Source: Anaerolineales bacterium
Lineage (GTDB): Bacteria; Chloroflexota; Anaerolineae; Anaerolineales; UBA11579
NCBI GenBank assembly: GCA_019454165.1
Contig: CP075367.1
Coordinates: 2,086,805 to 2,150,804, forward strand
Direction of reading: 5' to 3'
DNA: 64,000 nt
Shown here one piece after another: positions 42,463 through 51,486 of the stretch. Numbering within the stretch: position 1 is the first letter of the stretch; each line of letters begins with the position of its first letter. Below the pieces are notes generated by a model that searched no databases, was not told where the DNA came from, and worked only from the letters and a program-made list of their open reading frames with translations. Position numbers and translations under genes: made by a program.

Positions 42463-43485
42463 TTATTCCTGGTCGGGGTCTTCTTCGTCTGCGCCGTCAG
42501 GATTGGCGAAGTCTTCCAGATCCTCAGGCGAGAAATCCAGCAGGCTCAGTTCATCCATCTCATTGGTGAAGGCCAGGTTCTCGATGGCGCTTTCGAGCAG
42601 ATCGATCTCGTCTTCGTCTTCGGTGCGCTCGATCATTTCTTCCAGCGCATCGGCAATGCCGTTGCCGCCGATCTGTGAGAGCGCCCAGGCCGCGGCCAGG
42701 CGCACTTCGCTTTCTTCGTCCTGCAGCAGATCGAACAGGCCGGGGCGCGCCTCGCTGAGCTCCAGCTCGCCGGCGGCTTTGGCGGCCTCGCGGCTGATCT
42801 CGGTGTTGGGGTCAGCCAGGCTCTGCATCACCTGTGGCCCCCAGCGCTCGTCGGCCGAGCGGCCCATGGCGAACAGGGCGCTGCTCACCCACTCTTCCTC
42901 GCCGCCATCGAAGGCGTTCTCGATCAGATCCGGCACTTCGGGCCGGCTGGAGAAGCCCAGCGACTCGAGGGCGCGGCGCTGGATCATCGGGTCTTCGTCG
43001 CCGTGCAGTGCGTCCAGCAGGGCAGCCTCGGCCTCCTGCTGGGCAGATGTGGCGATCTCACCCACTTCACCCAGATACACGAAGCGGCCGAGGCCGGCGG
43101 CGGCCTGGGCGCGCACATCCATGTCCTTGTCGGTGCGCAGGATGTAAATGAGCTGTGGGATCAGCGCGGCTTGCTCCGAGGCCCACAGGCCGCGGATGGC
43201 GACGATGCGCACGCGCGCATCCTCATCACTAAGCGCCATCTCGTTGACGACGTCAAAGTGCATCACGGTATTGCTCTCGGCCAGCATCTCCAGGTCTTCG
43301 AGCACCGCCACGCGGCGGGCGGCAGATACGGCCTGCCACACAGGTTGCAGCTCGGCCAGGTCGGCCGGCTCCAGGGCTGAGAGGCGGTACAGGTAGCGCG
43401 GGGCTAGCGGCGTCTTTTCGTCTTGCAATGCAGCCAGCACATCGCTGAAATCCAATTGGTCTTCAGAGTTTTTGTCGTTTTCCAT
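42463..43485 (-). CDS. HEAT-repeat protein coupled to the site-2 protease
   Basis: A 340-residue acidic, all-helical protein with repeated HEAT-type units: LSDEDARVRIVAIRGLWASEQ, DMDVRAQAAAGLGRF, DEDPMIQRRALESLGFSS, DPNTEISREAAKAAGELE, DEESEVRLAAAWALSQIGGN. It has no signal peptide or membrane span and acidic ends. Such repeats form protein-interaction surfaces. Its ATG directly follows the rseP stop (TAG-ATG), so the two are translated together; it could be an adapter or regulator of the protease. Confidence 0.85.
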   Translation of the reverse strand: MENDKNSEDQLDFSDVLAALQDEKTPLAPRYLYRLSALEPADLAELQPVWQAVSAARRVAVLEDLEMLAESNTVMHFDVVNEMALSDEDARVRIVAIRGLWASEQAALIPQLIYILRTDKDMDVRAQAAAGLGRFVYLGEVGEIATSAQQEAEAALLDALHGDEDPMIQRRALESLGFSSRPEVPDLIENAFDGGEEEWVSSALFAMGRSADERWGPQVMQSLADPNTEISREAAKAAGELELSEARPGLFDLLQDEESEVRLAAAWALSQIGGNGIADALEEMIERTEDEDEIDLLESAIENLAFTNEMDELSLLDFSPEDLEDFANPDGADEEDPDQE

Positions 43486-44553
43486 CTAGGGTATGACCAG
43501 CGGGTTGAGGAAGTCTTGCAAGTTGATATAAACCATCGCCATCAGCAGGAAGGCGATGCCCACCAGATTGACCGCGTTCTGATACGCGATCGGGATGCGC
43601 TTGCCGAACAGCAGCTCCGGCAGGGTGAAGAGGATGCGGCCGCCATCCAGCGCCGGCACGGGCAGCAAATTGAGCAAGCCCAGCGAGACCGAGATGGAGG
43701 CGAAGAACGAAAGTGTGTTGACGCCGGAGGGCAGCGGGCTATCCGGGGAGGCATCCGCCTCGCGCACCTCGGTGTATATATCGTACATACCCTTATAGCC
43801 CACCAGGCGGCCCTGGCTGCTGTCGATCTCGCCACTGGCAATGCGCATGGGCAGGGTCAGCAGCAATTCACCCTGGTCGTAGATGGCGAGCGCGCCCTGG
43901 CTCAGGGCCTCCCCCAGGCCCACGGGGATGCTGGGATGGCCCATCGAGATGCCGATGGCGCCGTCCGCCGGGGCCGGGTCACGCGGCGTAAGCTGCGTGC
44001 TGGCAGCCTGGCCATTGCGCTCGTAGTCAAGCTGGACTTCCTCGCCCAAGTTGGCGTAGATCTCATCGCGCAGGTCCTGGCTGCTGTTGACCGCCCGGCC
44101 GTTGATGCGAGTGATCACATCGCCCACTTGCAGACCGGCCTGCTGAGCCGGCGAATCGTCCGACACGCTCATGACCTGCACGGTGCTGAGGTCAGGCCGG
44201 CCGAGCTGCACGAAGATGATCGCATACAGCACCAACGCCGCCAGCAGGTTCATGGCCGGCCCGGCAACAAAGATGAAGATGCGTTTCCACGGCGCGGCCG
44301 CGGAGAAACCGCCCGGCACATCCGGGTCATTCTCGCCGGCCGGCAGGGCAAAACCTCCCAACGGGATGGCGTTCAGGGTAAATTCCGTTTCCTGGATCTT
44401 GAAGAGCCGCACGATGCGCGGCGGGAAGCCGATGCCAAATTCCTGAACCTTGATGCCGAACAGCTTGGCCGCCAGATAGTGACCGAGCTCATGCACCACG
44501 ATCAGTGCAGCAATCGCAATTACAAATTGAAGTACAGCAGCAATAGCGCTCAT
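43486..44553 (-). CDS. rseP: RseP-type site-2 intramembrane metalloprotease
   Basis: M50 family protein, 355 residues: HELGHYLAAKLFGIKVQEFGIGFP (HExxH zinc site, residues 21-25), a PDZ domain (VMSVSDDSPAQQAGLQVGDVITRINGRAV, about 147-175) and LLPVPALDGGRILFTLPELLFGKRIP with the third ligand aspartate. Membrane spans flank these. Such proteases cleave anti-sigma factors or signal-peptide remnants. ATG 44553 is chosen; TATAAT ends six bases upstream. The HEAT-repeat partner follows directly. Confidence 0.95.
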   Translation of the reverse strand: MSAIAAVLQFVIAIAALIVVHELGHYLAAKLFGIKVQEFGIGFPPRIVRLFKIQETEFTLNAIPLGGFALPAGENDPDVPGGFSAAAPWKRIFIFVAGPAMNLLAALVLYAIIFVQLGRPDLSTVQVMSVSDDSPAQQAGLQVGDVITRINGRAVNSSQDLRDEIYANLGEEVQLDYERNGQAASTQLTPRDPAPADGAIGISMGHPSIPVGLGEALSQGALAIYDQGELLLTLPMRIASGEIDSSQGRLVGYKGMYDIYTEVREADASPDSPLPSGVNTLSFFASISVSLGLLNLLPVPALDGGRILFTLPELLFGKRIPIAYQNAVNLVGIAFLLMAMVYINLQDFLNPLVIP

Positions 44554-44640
44554 AAAGTGATTATATCCAGTGCTCCCCAGGCCGGCGATGAGCTGGCTAA
44601 TAGCCAAATGAGGGCTTGCCAGATTAGGCTAGACGATGGC

Positions 44641-45615
44641 TCAGGCTTCGAACAAACGCGCCGGGCCGCCCGCCCCCGCCTGCAGCACGCGCTGCACGCC
44701 AGGGATCTTGCCCAGGCGCGCCGCCACCTCGGGCGCATCGGCCGCAGCGCTGAGCACGTGCACATTCGGGCCGGCATCCAGCGTGTAGCCGGCCTGCAAG
44801 CCGTCGGCGCGCCAAGCGGCGACGGCGTGCATGACCGCCAGGCTGGGCGGCTGCCAGTACAGCAGCGGCGGGCTGGAGGTCATCATCACCGCGTGCATCA
44901 GATGATTGTCCAGCTCCATCACTGCCGCCAGGACGGGCAGATCGCGCTGCAGAATGGCCTGGCGCGCCTGCGCCAGGCGATCCTCGGCGCCGTGCAGGCG
45001 GGCGGCCTGCAGCGGGCTGGTATCCGCCAGCGGGTGGCCGGCGGTCGAGCCGACGGCTTTGTGCTCCTCGCTGATGACGGCGATGCTGTCCACCAGATCC
45101 CAATGTTCCGGAGCGGCTACCGAGACGGCGTAGCTATCTTCGTCAGTGTCAGCCGCGCGCCATTCCACAAAGCCGGCCGGCACCGAGCGGCTGGCGGAGC
45201 CGGAGCCGCGGCGCGCCAGACGCGAGAGCGCGGCTTCGTCGAGCTGCAGGCCGGCCGCAGCGCTGGCGGCCAACGCCAGGGCTGCAAAAGCCGACGAGGA
45301 CGAGGCGATGCCTGAGCCGCTGGGAAAGTTGTTGCTGCTGGTCACCTCGGCAAAATCAGTGATGCCGGCCAGCTGGCGTACCAGGTCCAGCATGGCCGAG
45401 ACGCGCGCCACCTGGGCCGGCGCAGCCGCGGCGCCGTTGAGCTGCAACGCGTCAGCGGCCAGCTGGCTGTCAAAGCGCACCGTGGTGCGCGTTTCCAGCC
45501 CATCTAAATTCATGGAGATGGAACTATTCGAAGGCAGGCGCAAAACCTGGTCGCGGTTGCCCCAATACTTGATGAAGGCGATGTTGGGATGTGCAATTGC
45601 GGATGCGGTGCTCAT
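44641..45615 (-). CDS. mvaD: Mevalonate-pathway decarboxylase (diphosphomevalonate or phosphomevalonate decarboxylase)
   Basis: GHMP-superfamily enzyme of 324 residues: ATASAIAHPNIAFIKYWGNRDQVLRLPSNSSISMNLDGLETRTTV with the KYWG and SNSSIS motifs, and the glycine/serine-rich loop SSNNFPSGSGIASSSSAFAALALAA. It decarboxylates mevalonate diphosphate, giving isopentenyl diphosphate; a Roseiflexus homologue is known to use mevalonate 5-phosphate, so the substrate here is open. Its ATG overlaps the ggt stop by 4 bp. No other mevalonate gene is in the window. Confidence 0.92.
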   Translation of the reverse strand: MSTASAIAHPNIAFIKYWGNRDQVLRLPSNSSISMNLDGLETRTTVRFDSQLAADALQLNGAAAAPAQVARVSAMLDLVRQLAGITDFAEVTSSNNFPSGSGIASSSSAFAALALAASAAAGLQLDEAALSRLARRGSGSASRSVPAGFVEWRAADTDEDSYAVSVAAPEHWDLVDSIAVISEEHKAVGSTAGHPLADTSPLQAARLHGAEDRLAQARQAILQRDLPVLAAVMELDNHLMHAVMMTSSPPLLYWQPPSLAVMHAVAAWRADGLQAGYTLDAGPNVHVLSAAADAPEVAARLGKIPGVQRVLQAGAGGPARLFEA

Positions 45616-47243
45616 AAGGTCATAGCCAATCCATCGGCGCGCGGGTCGCTGCCGCCCCACAGTACGCCGGTGTCACTTTCTCTAAGAATGATCTGGCCGC
45701 GGCCAAAGGTGGCGCGTTGCAGCCCGCCGACTTCGCGCACGGTGTGGCCCAAGGCGGCCAATTGGGTCTGCGTCTCGGCGGGTAAGCCTTGCTCCAGCGA
45801 GACGCCGAGACCAGCCGTGCCGTCTTCGATGCAAAAGCGTGGCCGGTCGAGCGCGGCCTGCGGGTCGAGCTCATCGTCGATCAGCCCCACCGCGACCTGC
45901 ATGTGGCCCTGCGGCTGCATGAAGCCGCCCATCACGCCATAGCAGGCAAACAACTCATCGTTGCTGGCAAGCGTGATCATGGCCGGGATGATGGTGTGGT
46001 AGGGGCGCTTGCCGGGCGCTAATGCGTTGGGATGGGCCGGGTCGAGGCTGAAGCCGTGGCCGCGGTTCTGCAAGGTGAAGCCCCAGCCTTTGGGCACGAT
46101 GCCGGTGCCGAAGCCCTGGTAGTTGCTGTTGATGAAGGAACAAGCATTGCCTTCGCCATCCACCACGCTGAAGTAAACGGTGCCGGAGCTGGTGAGCGGG
46201 CGGCCGCGCTGCACATCCGCCACGGCGCGCTGCGGGTCAAGCAATGCGGCGCGTTGCGCCGCATACTGCTTGGAGAGCAGCGCATCGAGGGGCGCGGGAT
46301 TGGTGGCCCCGTCGGCCACATGCCAGCGCGCGTCGGCAAAGGCCAGGCGCATGGCCTCGATCATCAGGTGCCAGCGCTCGGCGCCCAGTGGGTCTTGCCC
46401 GCGCAGGTCAAAGCTTTCCAGAATATTGAGCGCCAGCAGCGCGGCCAGGCCCTGCCCGTTGGGCGGGCATTCCCAGATGCGGTAACCGCGGTAATCGGCA
46501 GAGATAGGCTCATCCCAGGTGCTGCGGTGAGCCGCCAGGTCGGCTGTGCTCATGACGCCGCCCGTCCCCGCCAGCACATCCACGATGGCTTCGGCGATCT
46601 CGCCTTCGTAGAAGGCCGCCGCCCCGCCTTCGGCCAGGCGGCGGAAAGTGCGCGCCAGGCCTGGGTTGCGGAATATCTCGCCCGGCTGCGGGGCGCGGCC
46701 ATCAATGGTCAGCTCGGCGCCATTGGGCGCCTGGCTGAGCTGGTTGGCGACGCCGCGCCCCCAGAAGTAGCTGGTGATCGGCGCCACCGGGAAGCCGCCT
46801 TCGGCCAGCTCAATGGCGGGCGCAAGCACTTGCGCCAGGCTCAGGCGGCCGTGCGCGGCGATCAGGTCAGCCCAGCCCGCAGCTGCCCCGGGTACGGTGA
46901 CCGTGTACGGGTGAAAGTTGGGCAGCTCAGCCAAACCCTGCTTGCTGAGCAGATCCAGCGTGAGGGCGGCCGGGGCGCGGCCAGAGCCGTTGAGGGCCAA
47001 GACGCGTTTGGTGCTGGCATGGTAGTAGAGAGCGAAACAGTCCCCGCCGATGCCGGTACTGGTCGGCTCGGTGACGTTGAGCGCCGCGGCCGTGGCCACG
47101 GCGGCATCCGCCGCCGTGCCGCCTGCCCGCAGGATGCTCAGGCCGGCGGCCGTGGCCAGCGGCTGGCTGCTGGCCAGCATGCCGCCGCGCCCGATCACGG
47201 GCGAGCGGCGGGAAGCGAATTCAGCGACTGGGGGAAAATGCAT
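45612..47243 (-). CDS. ggt: Gamma-glutamyltransferase family protein
   Basis: A 543-residue Ntn hydrolase of the GGT family: GGMLASSQPLATAAGLSILRAGGTAADAAVATAAALNVTEPTSTGIGGDCFALYY in the large subunit, and SSGTVYFSVVDGEGNACSFINSNYQGFGTGIV around the self-cleavage site, where Thr of GTVYF is the likely nucleophile. There is no signal peptide at the chosen ATG 47243, so it is probably cytoplasmic and may be a cephalosporin acylase/hydrolase-type GGT rather than a glutathione transferase. TACAAT ends eight bases before the start. mvaD overlaps its end. Confidence 0.9.
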   Translation of the reverse strand: MHFPPVAEFASRRSPVIGRGGMLASSQPLATAAGLSILRAGGTAADAAVATAAALNVTEPTSTGIGGDCFALYYHASTKRVLALNGSGRAPAALTLDLLSKQGLAELPNFHPYTVTVPGAAAGWADLIAAHGRLSLAQVLAPAIELAEGGFPVAPITSYFWGRGVANQLSQAPNGAELTIDGRAPQPGEIFRNPGLARTFRRLAEGGAAAFYEGEIAEAIVDVLAGTGGVMSTADLAAHRSTWDEPISADYRGYRIWECPPNGQGLAALLALNILESFDLRGQDPLGAERWHLMIEAMRLAFADARWHVADGATNPAPLDALLSKQYAAQRAALLDPQRAVADVQRGRPLTSSGTVYFSVVDGEGNACSFINSNYQGFGTGIVPKGWGFTLQNRGHGFSLDPAHPNALAPGKRPYHTIIPAMITLASNDELFACYGVMGGFMQPQGHMQVAVGLIDDELDPQAALDRPRFCIEDGTAGLGVSLEQGLPAETQTQLAALGHTVREVGGLQRATFGRGQIILRESDTGVLWGGSDPRADGLAMTL

Positions 47244-47276
47244 CGAGGCTGATTGTAATGGCAAGCCGTCAAGAAA

Positions 47277-47303
47277 AGAGCGAAACGCAATGCGTTTCGC
47301 TCT
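47277..47303 (-). terminator. Terminator of the peptide ABC operon
   Basis: AGAGCGAAACGCA (47277-47289) and TGCGTTTCGCTCT (47291-47303) form a perfect 13-bp stem with a one-base nominal loop, and an A-rich stretch on the left gives a U-rich tail (TTTCTT) on the minus strand. It begins five bases after the stop of the last ABC gene. Confidence 0.85.
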
Positions 47304-47307
47304 GTAT

Positions 47308-48302
<995 letters not shown>

Positions 48303-48306
<4 letters not shown>

Positions 48307-49346
48307 AGCCCTGCCACCGCGATCGGGGCCTTGTGGCCCTCGGCGCTTTCATATAACCAGCAGCGCACCTTGTGGCCGGGCGCTACTTCCAGCAAGCTGG
48401 GCTCGACATGGTTGCAGATCTCCAGCTGGTATTCGACGCGGGCCTTGCAGCGCGGCGCAAAACGGCAGCTTGGCTGCAAACCGATCAGGTTGGGTACGGA
48501 GCCGGGGATGGTCTCCAGGCGCTCTTTGACCTGGCCCAACACCGGAATAGACGCCTGCAGGCCCACTGTATAGGGATGCAGCGGCTGTTTGAACAGGCGC
48601 TGCGTATCGGTCTCTTCAACGATCTGGCCGGCATACATCACCGCCACGCGGTCAGCCATCTCAGCCACCACGCCGAGATCATGCGTGATGAGGATGACCG
48701 AGGTGCCGGTCTCGGCGCTCAGCTCGCGCAGCAGGTCCAAGATCTGGGCCTGGATGGTCACATCCAGCGCCGTCGTAGGCTCATCGGCGATCAGCAGCTT
48801 GGGCTTCAGCGCCAGCGCCATGGCAATCATGACGCGCTGCGCCTGGCCGCCGGAAAGCTGGTGCGGGTAGGCCTTGGCGCGCCGCTCCGGGTCAGGAATA
48901 CCCACCTGGCGCAGCAGATCAACCGCCCGCGCCCAGGCTTCCTCTTTCTCCAGCTTCTCGTGAATATCAAAGACTTCAACGATCTGGGCGCCGATGGTGA
49001 ACACGGGGTTCAGGCTGCTCTTGGGCTGCTGGAAGATCATCGAGACTTGCTGGCCGCGGATGCGATTCATCTCTTTGCCGTTCTTGAGCAGCAGGTCTTC
49101 GCCCTCCAGCAGTACCTCGCCGGAGACGATCTTGCCGGGCGCGTCCACCAGGCGCAGCACGGACAGCGACGTGACGCTCTTGCCGCAGCCCGATTCGCCC
49201 ACCAGGCCGAATACCTCGCCCGGGGCCACATCGAAGCTGACGTCATCCACCGCGGTCAATACGCCGTCATCGGTATAGAAATAGGTCTTGAGGTTGTTGA
49301 CCTCGAGCAGCGGCTGGGCTGTTTTGGAGTTCATGTCGTTGGCCAT
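48303..49346 (-). CDS. oppD: Peptide ABC transporter ATPase (OppD/DppD type)
   Basis: A 347-residue ATPase: [19 protein letters not shown] (Walker A), [19 protein letters not shown] (Q-loop), [36 protein letters not shown] (signature and Walker B), and the C-terminal [19 protein letters not shown] region of the oligopeptide family. It pairs with OppF on the cytoplasmic face of the permease. Six bases separate it from oppC, and it overlaps oppF. Confidence 0.95.
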
Positions 49347-49352
49347 GTGCGC

Positions 49353-50300
49353 CTACTTCTTCGCCACTTGCGCCAGGCGCGGGTCCATCGCATCCCGCAC
49401 GCCGTCGCCCAGCAGGTTGAAGGCCAGCACGGTGAGCATGATGGCCAGGCCGGGGAAGAACACCAGATGCGGCGCGGTAAATACCTGGTTGCGCTCGCTG
49501 CCCAGCATGGTGCCCCACTCCGGCGTGGGCGGCTGCGCCCCCAGGCCTAAGAACGAGAGCGCGGCCGCCTCCAGAATGGCTGCGGCGATGCTGAGCGTGG
49601 CTTGCACCACCAGCATGGGCAGAGCATTGGGGAAAATGCGCACGAACAAGAGGCGCAGGTTGCTGGCGCCCAGGGCGCGTGACGCAGAAACAAACTCCTG
49701 CTCCTTAATAGATAGCACCGAGGCGCGCACCAGGCGTGCGAATACCGGGATATTGACGATGGCGATGGCGTACAGCGCGTTCTGTAAGCCGCGCCCGATC
49801 ACGGTGATGATGGCGATCGCCAGCAAAAAGCTGGGAAAGGCCAGCACCACATCCATAAGACGCATGATGAGGTTATCGACCCAGCCGCCGAGATAACCGG
49901 AGACCGCGCCGATAACCGCCCCCACCACCACGGCCATGCCGATGGTGCTGAAGCCGATGAACAGTGACACACGCGTGCCGTAGATGATGCGGCTGAACAC
50001 ATCGCGATAGTTGGCGTCAATGCCCATGATGTGCTGAGGCTTGTCTTCCGGGCAGCCCAGTATATGAATGCAAGGCGCCTCGCGCTCTTTCAGGGTTTCG
50101 ATACCCAGCAGGGATTGCACCGGGTCATAAGGAGCCAACAGCGGCGCAAAGATGGCCACCAGGGTCAGGAACAGCAGGATCGCCATGCCCACGATGGCAT
50201 TGCGCTGCTTGAACAGGCGGCGCCAGGTGAGCGCCGCCAAACTGCGCGAGCGCAGCGCATCGGCGGGAGCAGGGACAACGGCTTCAATATTTGTGGTCAT
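49353..50300 (-). CDS. oppC: Peptide ABC transporter permease (OppC/DppC type)
   Basis: A 315-residue inner-membrane permease: N-terminal cytoplasmic RRLFKQRNAIVGMAILLFLTLVAIFAPLLAPYDPVQ, the periplasmic-side GCPEDKPQHIMGIDANYRDVFSRIIYGTRVSLFIGF, and the ATPase-coupling EAA loop ASRALGASNLRLLFVRIFPNALP. About six spans are present. Three bases separate it from oppB and six from oppD. Together with OppB it forms the peptide channel. Confidence 0.95.
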   Translation of the reverse strand: MTTNIEAVVPAPADALRSRSLAALTWRRLFKQRNAIVGMAILLFLTLVAIFAPLLAPYDPVQSLLGIETLKEREAPCIHILGCPEDKPQHIMGIDANYRDVFSRIIYGTRVSLFIGFSTIGMAVVVGAVIGAVSGYLGGWVDNLIMRLMDVVLAFPSFLLAIAIITVIGRGLQNALYAIAIVNIPVFARLVRASVLSIKEQEFVSASRALGASNLRLLFVRIFPNALPMLVVQATLSIAAAILEAAALSFLGLGAQPPTPEWGTMLGSERNQVFTAPHLVFFPGLAIMLTVLAFNLLGDGVRDAMDPRLAQVAKK

Positions 50301-50303
50301 GGG

Positions 50304-51386
50304 TTACCGCAGCCTGATCCGGGGGTCAATGTACGCATAGGAGATATCCACAAGCAGGTTCACGATCACATAGCCCAGCGCCACCACCACGGTAAAGCCT
50401 TGGATGATGGGGAAATCGCGGCCGGTGATGGCATCGAACAGGGCGCGCCCCACCCCAGACAGGCCGAAGGTGGTCTCGGTGAGGACCGCTCCGGCAAACA
50501 AAGTGCCGACCTGGATGCCGATGACCGTGATGACCGGCAACAGGGCATTGCGCAGGGCATGTTTGAGGATCACCAGGTTCTCGGCCACGCCCTTGGCGCG
50601 GGCGGCGCGCACATACTCGCGGCCCAGTACATCCAGCATGCTGGAGCGCGTGATGCGCGCAATGATAGAGAGTGGGATGGTGCTCAGGGCGATGGCGGGC
50701 AGGATCATATGGCGGAACGCATCCACGAACACGTCCCATTGCCCGGTAATAAGTGCATTCAAGAAAACAAAGTTGGAAACAAAATCAGCCAGCATGTACA
50801 AAGTGGTGCCGCGCGTCAGGCCAAGGCCCCAGACCTGATAGAACGCATCCGGGATCAGACCAGCCGTCAGGCGGCCGGTCGGCGCCAGCCAGAACGGCGT
50901 ATCTTTCAGCAAAATGGCGAACACATACGCCAGCATCAGACCAAGCCAGTACACCGGCATGGAAACGCCGATGTTGGCCCCCACCATGGTGGCCACATCC
51001 ACGGCCGAGTTGCGCCGCACGGCCGAGATAACGCCCATCGGCACGCCCACCAGGATGGCGATGAACAGCGCCGACAACCCCAGCTCCAGCGTGACCGGCA
51101 GGCGCTCGATGATCATCTGCGAAACCGGGCGGCTGTAACGGATCGAGTCGCCAAAGTCACCCTTGAGCAGGATCTCACGCATGTAGATGCCCAGCTGCAC
51201 GATGATGGGTTTGTCCAGCCCCATGCGGGCGTTGAAGGCATTGCAGGCCGCTTCGGTGGCGCGCTCACCCAGGGCAGAGCGGCACGGGTCACCCGGGATC
51301 GAGCGAGCGATCACGAAAGTGACCACCAAGATGCCCAGGACGACCGGAATGGTCAGCAGGATGCGGCGGAGAATGTACTTTGACAT
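50304..51386 (-). CDS. oppB: Peptide ABC transporter permease (OppB/DppB type)
   Basis: A 360-residue permease: MSKYILRRILLTIPVVLGILVVTFVIARSIPGDPC, the classical DppB N-terminus, then the ERLPVTLELGLSALFIAILVGVPMGVISAVRRNS region, the EAA loop EYVRAARAKGVAENLVILKHALRNALLPVIT and a C-terminal RDFPIIQGFTVVVALGYVIVNLLVDISYAYIDPRIR. The insert with LKDTPFWLAPTGRLTAGLIPDAFYQVWGL is longer than in DppB of E. coli. It follows the binding-protein gene by 100 bp. Confidence 0.95.
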   Translation of the reverse strand: MSKYILRRILLTIPVVLGILVVTFVIARSIPGDPCRSALGERATEAACNAFNARMGLDKPIIVQLGIYMREILLKGDFGDSIRYSRPVSQMIIERLPVTLELGLSALFIAILVGVPMGVISAVRRNSAVDVATMVGANIGVSMPVYWLGLMLAYVFAILLKDTPFWLAPTGRLTAGLIPDAFYQVWGLGLTRGTTLYMLADFVSNFVFLNALITGQWDVFVDAFRHMILPAIALSTIPLSIIARITRSSMLDVLGREYVRAARAKGVAENLVILKHALRNALLPVITVIGIQVGTLFAGAVLTETTFGLSGVGRALFDAITGRDFPIIQGFTVVVALGYVIVNLLVDISYAYIDPRIRLR

Positions 51387-51486
51387 AGGCTGATTGAGGA
51401 TGCGCGGGACGGGCTTGGTGAGGATACCTCACCGCACCCATCCCGCGCATTGTACTCAGACGTTCAGCGAAATGAACGGTTCCTGG

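Noticed and set aside
43423..45315. 630-residue plus-strand frame opposite rseP and mvaD
   Set aside because: It crosses two well-defined minus-strand genes and shows no domain motif.
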